64,000 nucleotides of DNA from Niallia circulans NBRC 13626 (lineage in GTDB: Bacteria > Bacillota > Bacilli > Bacillales > Cytobacillaceae). Location of the stretch: contig NZ_BCVE01000015.1 of assembly GCF_001591585.1 (NCBI RefSeq), positions 41,528 through 105,527 on the forward strand, in the 5' to 3' direction. A program made the position numbers and the translations under genes. This document shows positions 61,959-64,000 of this stretch, piece after piece (position 1 is the stretch's first letter; every line of letters begins with the position of its first letter). The notes beneath the pieces were generated by a model that saw only the letters and a program-made list of their open reading frames with translations, was not told the DNA's origin and did no database searches.

Positions 61959-64000
61959 TTATAATGAGGCAATGGAATAAGGATTTTTGGCTATATATCC
62001 GCTAGGAAGATTAGCAAAGAATTGGGCGTCATTAGATAAGCTGCTCAATATCTCCCTTACTTTCGTTAAATACGGATGATAAATATACGTTAAAGTGGAG
62101 GAAGAAATATCTACTTTTTCTAGCTTCCACAAATCAAATTCATTCTCATTTAAGATCAGCAGACTTCCGAAATGATAAAATATCAATGGGTTATTGTCAA
62201 TATATACATTATTCTCCCTCATGGTTACTTCTTGTTCTGTATTATTCAAAATAAGATTCCATGGAGCAGCGTTAATTCCTGGGTTTTGATTCACTTTAAT
62301 ATTTTCAAATAATTCAGGGATGCGGTCTAAATACAATTGATCTCCCCATGATTTACGTTTATCGTTATAAACCTCTGAACATTCTTCTAAACACTTCTTC
62401 TTCCACCAATTTAGAATTTTTCGGCTATTACGTTCGTTTTTGAAGCCGATAAATCCTGCTTGATATTGTCCATGGAAATGTTCCAGTATATCCGTTCCGC
62501 GTTGACGACATAAATAAACAGAAAATCTACCAAAGTCATCAATTACAGAAAGTGGGTTGGAGAAGAAATATAAATCACTGTCACAATAGAAGAGATGGTC
62601 AATCTCTGCGTGTGTGGATAGTAAGTGTTCCAGTAACGTCGCTTTTATTGTCCAACAATATTCTTGCAGCGTTCGTTGTTGTTTTATCTCTTTTAATTGT
62701 GAAGTTTCAAAGGACTCTACTGGTATTAGCGTGACATTTTTTAAGTTTAGATTGGATAAGACATCATAGGTTTCTGAATCCATTGTACAAATCCACATGT
62801 GAAAATTATCTATTTGTCTGCTAAGCGAGTGATACATTGCAAGTCCTTTAACTAAATATTCTTTACTAAATATGGAGGTTAATAATAAATAATTATCGTA
62901 TTTAATCATTCTTTTTTTCAATTTTGTTGATTGGTATTTTGTCTTCGCTTGAAGAAAGTCTTTTGTTGATAATGTTGCCTTAATAATACCAGGATAACTA
63001 TTTTGATAGTTTTTGATTAGCTTTTCTAAAAGATCAAGGTATGGAACATAAATATAATTCATAATTTCCTTTTGAATATTTATTTGATGCATACTCCATA
63101 AATCATATTTATCACTATCATATATGGTTATACAGGAAAAATGATAAGCAACAAGTGGATCATTATTGATAAAAACTTTATCTCCTTGTAAAGAAACGTT
63201 GAAATCATTATTGTAGATAATATTCCAAGGTGCAGCATTTACTCCTAAATTAGAAGATATGCGCACGTTATCATACATTTTCGGCAATTGATCTAAATAC
63301 TTTTGATCTCCAAAACGTCCATTGCTCTCAACTACTCCGCACCATTCAATGCAGCGATCCTTCCACCATTGAACAGCTGACAATCCAATTGCATCTTTTC
63401 TAAATCCAATAATACCTGCTTGGTACTTTCCATATTTTTGTTCTACCCACTCTAGATCTCTTTGTGGAGTCAAAAAGATGGAAGCAGAACCCCACTCATT
63501 AAAAATACTTGCTGGATTAGAGAAGAAATAAATATCTCCGTCGCAGTATAATACTTGCTCAATATCATTATTTTTTAAGATATATTCAATTAAGAAAGAT
63601 TTTAATGTCCAGCAATATTCATTAATCATTCGTTCTTGTTTAACTGCTCTTAATTGATCATTCTCTATTTCTTCTACTCTAATAAGATGCATATTTTTAA
63701 GATTTTTTTCATTTAAAAATTTGTGCGTAATAGCATCCATACAACACACCCATAAGTTGAAGTTATCACTATTTTTAGCAAGAGACTCATAAACCGCCAT
63801 AATCTTAATGCAATATTCTTTGCCGGCAATGACACAGAAATTTTGGTTTGTTGCTGCAATTGGTTCAGAGAGGGATGATTTTTTCTCCTCTGTTCGTGTA
63901 ATTGCTGTACGTTCTTCCTTCGCTAACGCTTCTTGTTTTGCTTTTTCTTGAGCTAGCTCTTCTTGTTTTGCCTTTTCCTTCGCTAACGCTTCTTGCTTTG
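61959..64000 (-). CDS. Two-domain glycosyltransferase with coiled-coil region, partial
   Basis: Partial: the frame is open through the right edge of the window (at least 680 residues seen). Two tandem homologous GT-A-like domains of about 300 residues each, both with a conserved block: YCDGDIYFFSNPASI and YCDSDLYFFSNPLSV (DxD metal motif), QAGIIGFRKDA / QAGFIGFKNER, and NLGVNAAPWNI / NPGINAAPWNL. Domain 1 begins FCVIAGKEYCIKIMAVY, upstream of the ATG at 63800, parallel to LLTSIFSKEYLVKGLAMY of domain 2; so that ATG is internal. Before it lies a charged repeat region (KQEALAKEKA type, about 30 residues visible), a probable coiled coil. It likely makes or decorates the surface glycan with rfbG products. 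Confidence 0.85.
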   Translation of the reverse strand, partial: KQEALAKEKAKQEELAQEKAKQEALAKEERTAITRTEEKKSSLSEPIAATNQNFCVIAGKEYCIKIMAVYESLAKNSDNFNLWVCCMDAITHKFLNEKNLKNMHLIRVEEIENDQLRAVKQERMINEYCWTLKSFLIEYILKNNDIEQVLYCDGDIYFFSNPASIFNEWGSASIFLTPQRDLEWVEQKYGKYQAGIIGFRKDAIGLSAVQWWKDRCIEWCGVVESNGRFGDQKYLDQLPKMYDNVRISSNLGVNAAPWNIIYNNDFNVSLQGDKVFINNDPLVAYHFSCITIYDSDKYDLWSMHQINIQKEIMNYIYVPYLDLLEKLIKNYQNSYPGIIKATLSTKDFLQAKTKYQSTKLKKRMIKYDNYLLLTSIFSKEYLVKGLAMYHSLSRQIDNFHMWICTMDSETYDVLSNLNLKNVTLIPVESFETSQLKEIKQQRTLQEYCWTIKATLLEHLLSTHAEIDHLFYCDSDLYFFSNPLSVIDDFGRFSVYLCRQRGTDILEHFHGQYQAGFIGFKNERNSRKILNWWKKKCLEECSEVYNDKRKSWGDQLYLDRIPELFENIKVNQNPGINAAPWNLILNNTEQEVTMRENNVYIDNNPLIFYHFGSLLILNENEFDLWKLEKVDISSSTLTYIYHPYLTKVREILSSLSNDAQFFANLPSGYIAKNPYSIASL

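Overview
The window reads as chromosomal DNA of a low-GC, endospore-forming Bacillaceae. Supporting evidence is a SpoVAF germination protein, a spore-coat-like protein, a manganese catalase, YqhV, a YerO/SwrC pair, strong AGGAGG ribosome sites, frequent TTG/GTG starts and an AT-rich composition. The genus cannot be fixed from sequence alone. No rRNA, tRNA, prophage or intact insertion sequence is visible.

Layout. 0.3-5.7 kb: spoVAF, a sulfonate-type ABC importer (binding protein, permease, ATPase) and a YitT-type membrane protein. 5.7-8.6 kb: an MFS exporter and several small proteins (YqhV, a zinc-ribbon protein, a DUF4023 peptide). 8.6-16.5 kb: a carbohydrate module with a GH172 (DUF2961) enzyme, two sugar ABC permeases and a binding lipoprotein on the minus strand, facing a YesM/YesN-type two-component system; the shared promoter region carries two CcpA-box candidates. 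16.6-28 kb: a flavodoxin-fold reductase, a two-gene membrane operon with an internally duplicated protein, a HAD hydrolase, an ABC-2 exporter divergent from an OmpR-type two-component system, a decayed IS1595-family transposase and a second OmpR-type pair. 28-35 kb: a MetE-core-like methyltransferase, Mn catalase, an acetate-type symporter with its DUF485 partner, a polysaccharide deacetylase and a coat protein. 35.3-38.6 kb: a persulfide-response (cst-like) locus of rhodanese, DsrE-like protein, CstR and a CoA-disulfide-reductase/rhodanese/TusA fusion, with three CstR-type operators. 38.8-50.3 kb: threonine aldolase, a frameshifted LysM-CAP protein, a cell-wall-anchored type I pullulanase, an orphan membrane-tethered PstS-like protein, and yerO-swrC. 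50.7-54.4 kb: a DDAH-like enzyme, a sugar isomerase-like protein, a nucleotidyltransferase and a CDF metal exporter. 55.5-64 kb: a surface-glycan region with glycosyltransferases, two pyruvyl transferases, CDP-glucose 4,6-dehydratase, an epimerase and a large duplicated-domain glycosyltransferase that runs off the right edge.

The most unusual feature is non-coding. Two intergenic arrays more than 10 kb apart (44.6 kb and 54.7-55.5 kb) are built from the same short word, ATCAGCCAAA, in opposite orientations. Both have the same 41-bp period, made of alternating 20 and 21-bp steps and two alternating spacer types. The larger array holds 36 copies of the word core at an average 20.5-bp spacing, so all copies face one side of the helix. 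A third, unrelated array has a 52-bp period (50.36-50.63 kb). I do not recognise these as any named repeat class.

Several starts below differ from the longest open frame because an internal ATG, TTG or GTG has the better-spaced ribosome site. Two genes (at 28.1-28.4 kb and 40.1-40.7 kb) look frameshifted, and the last gene is open through the right edge.
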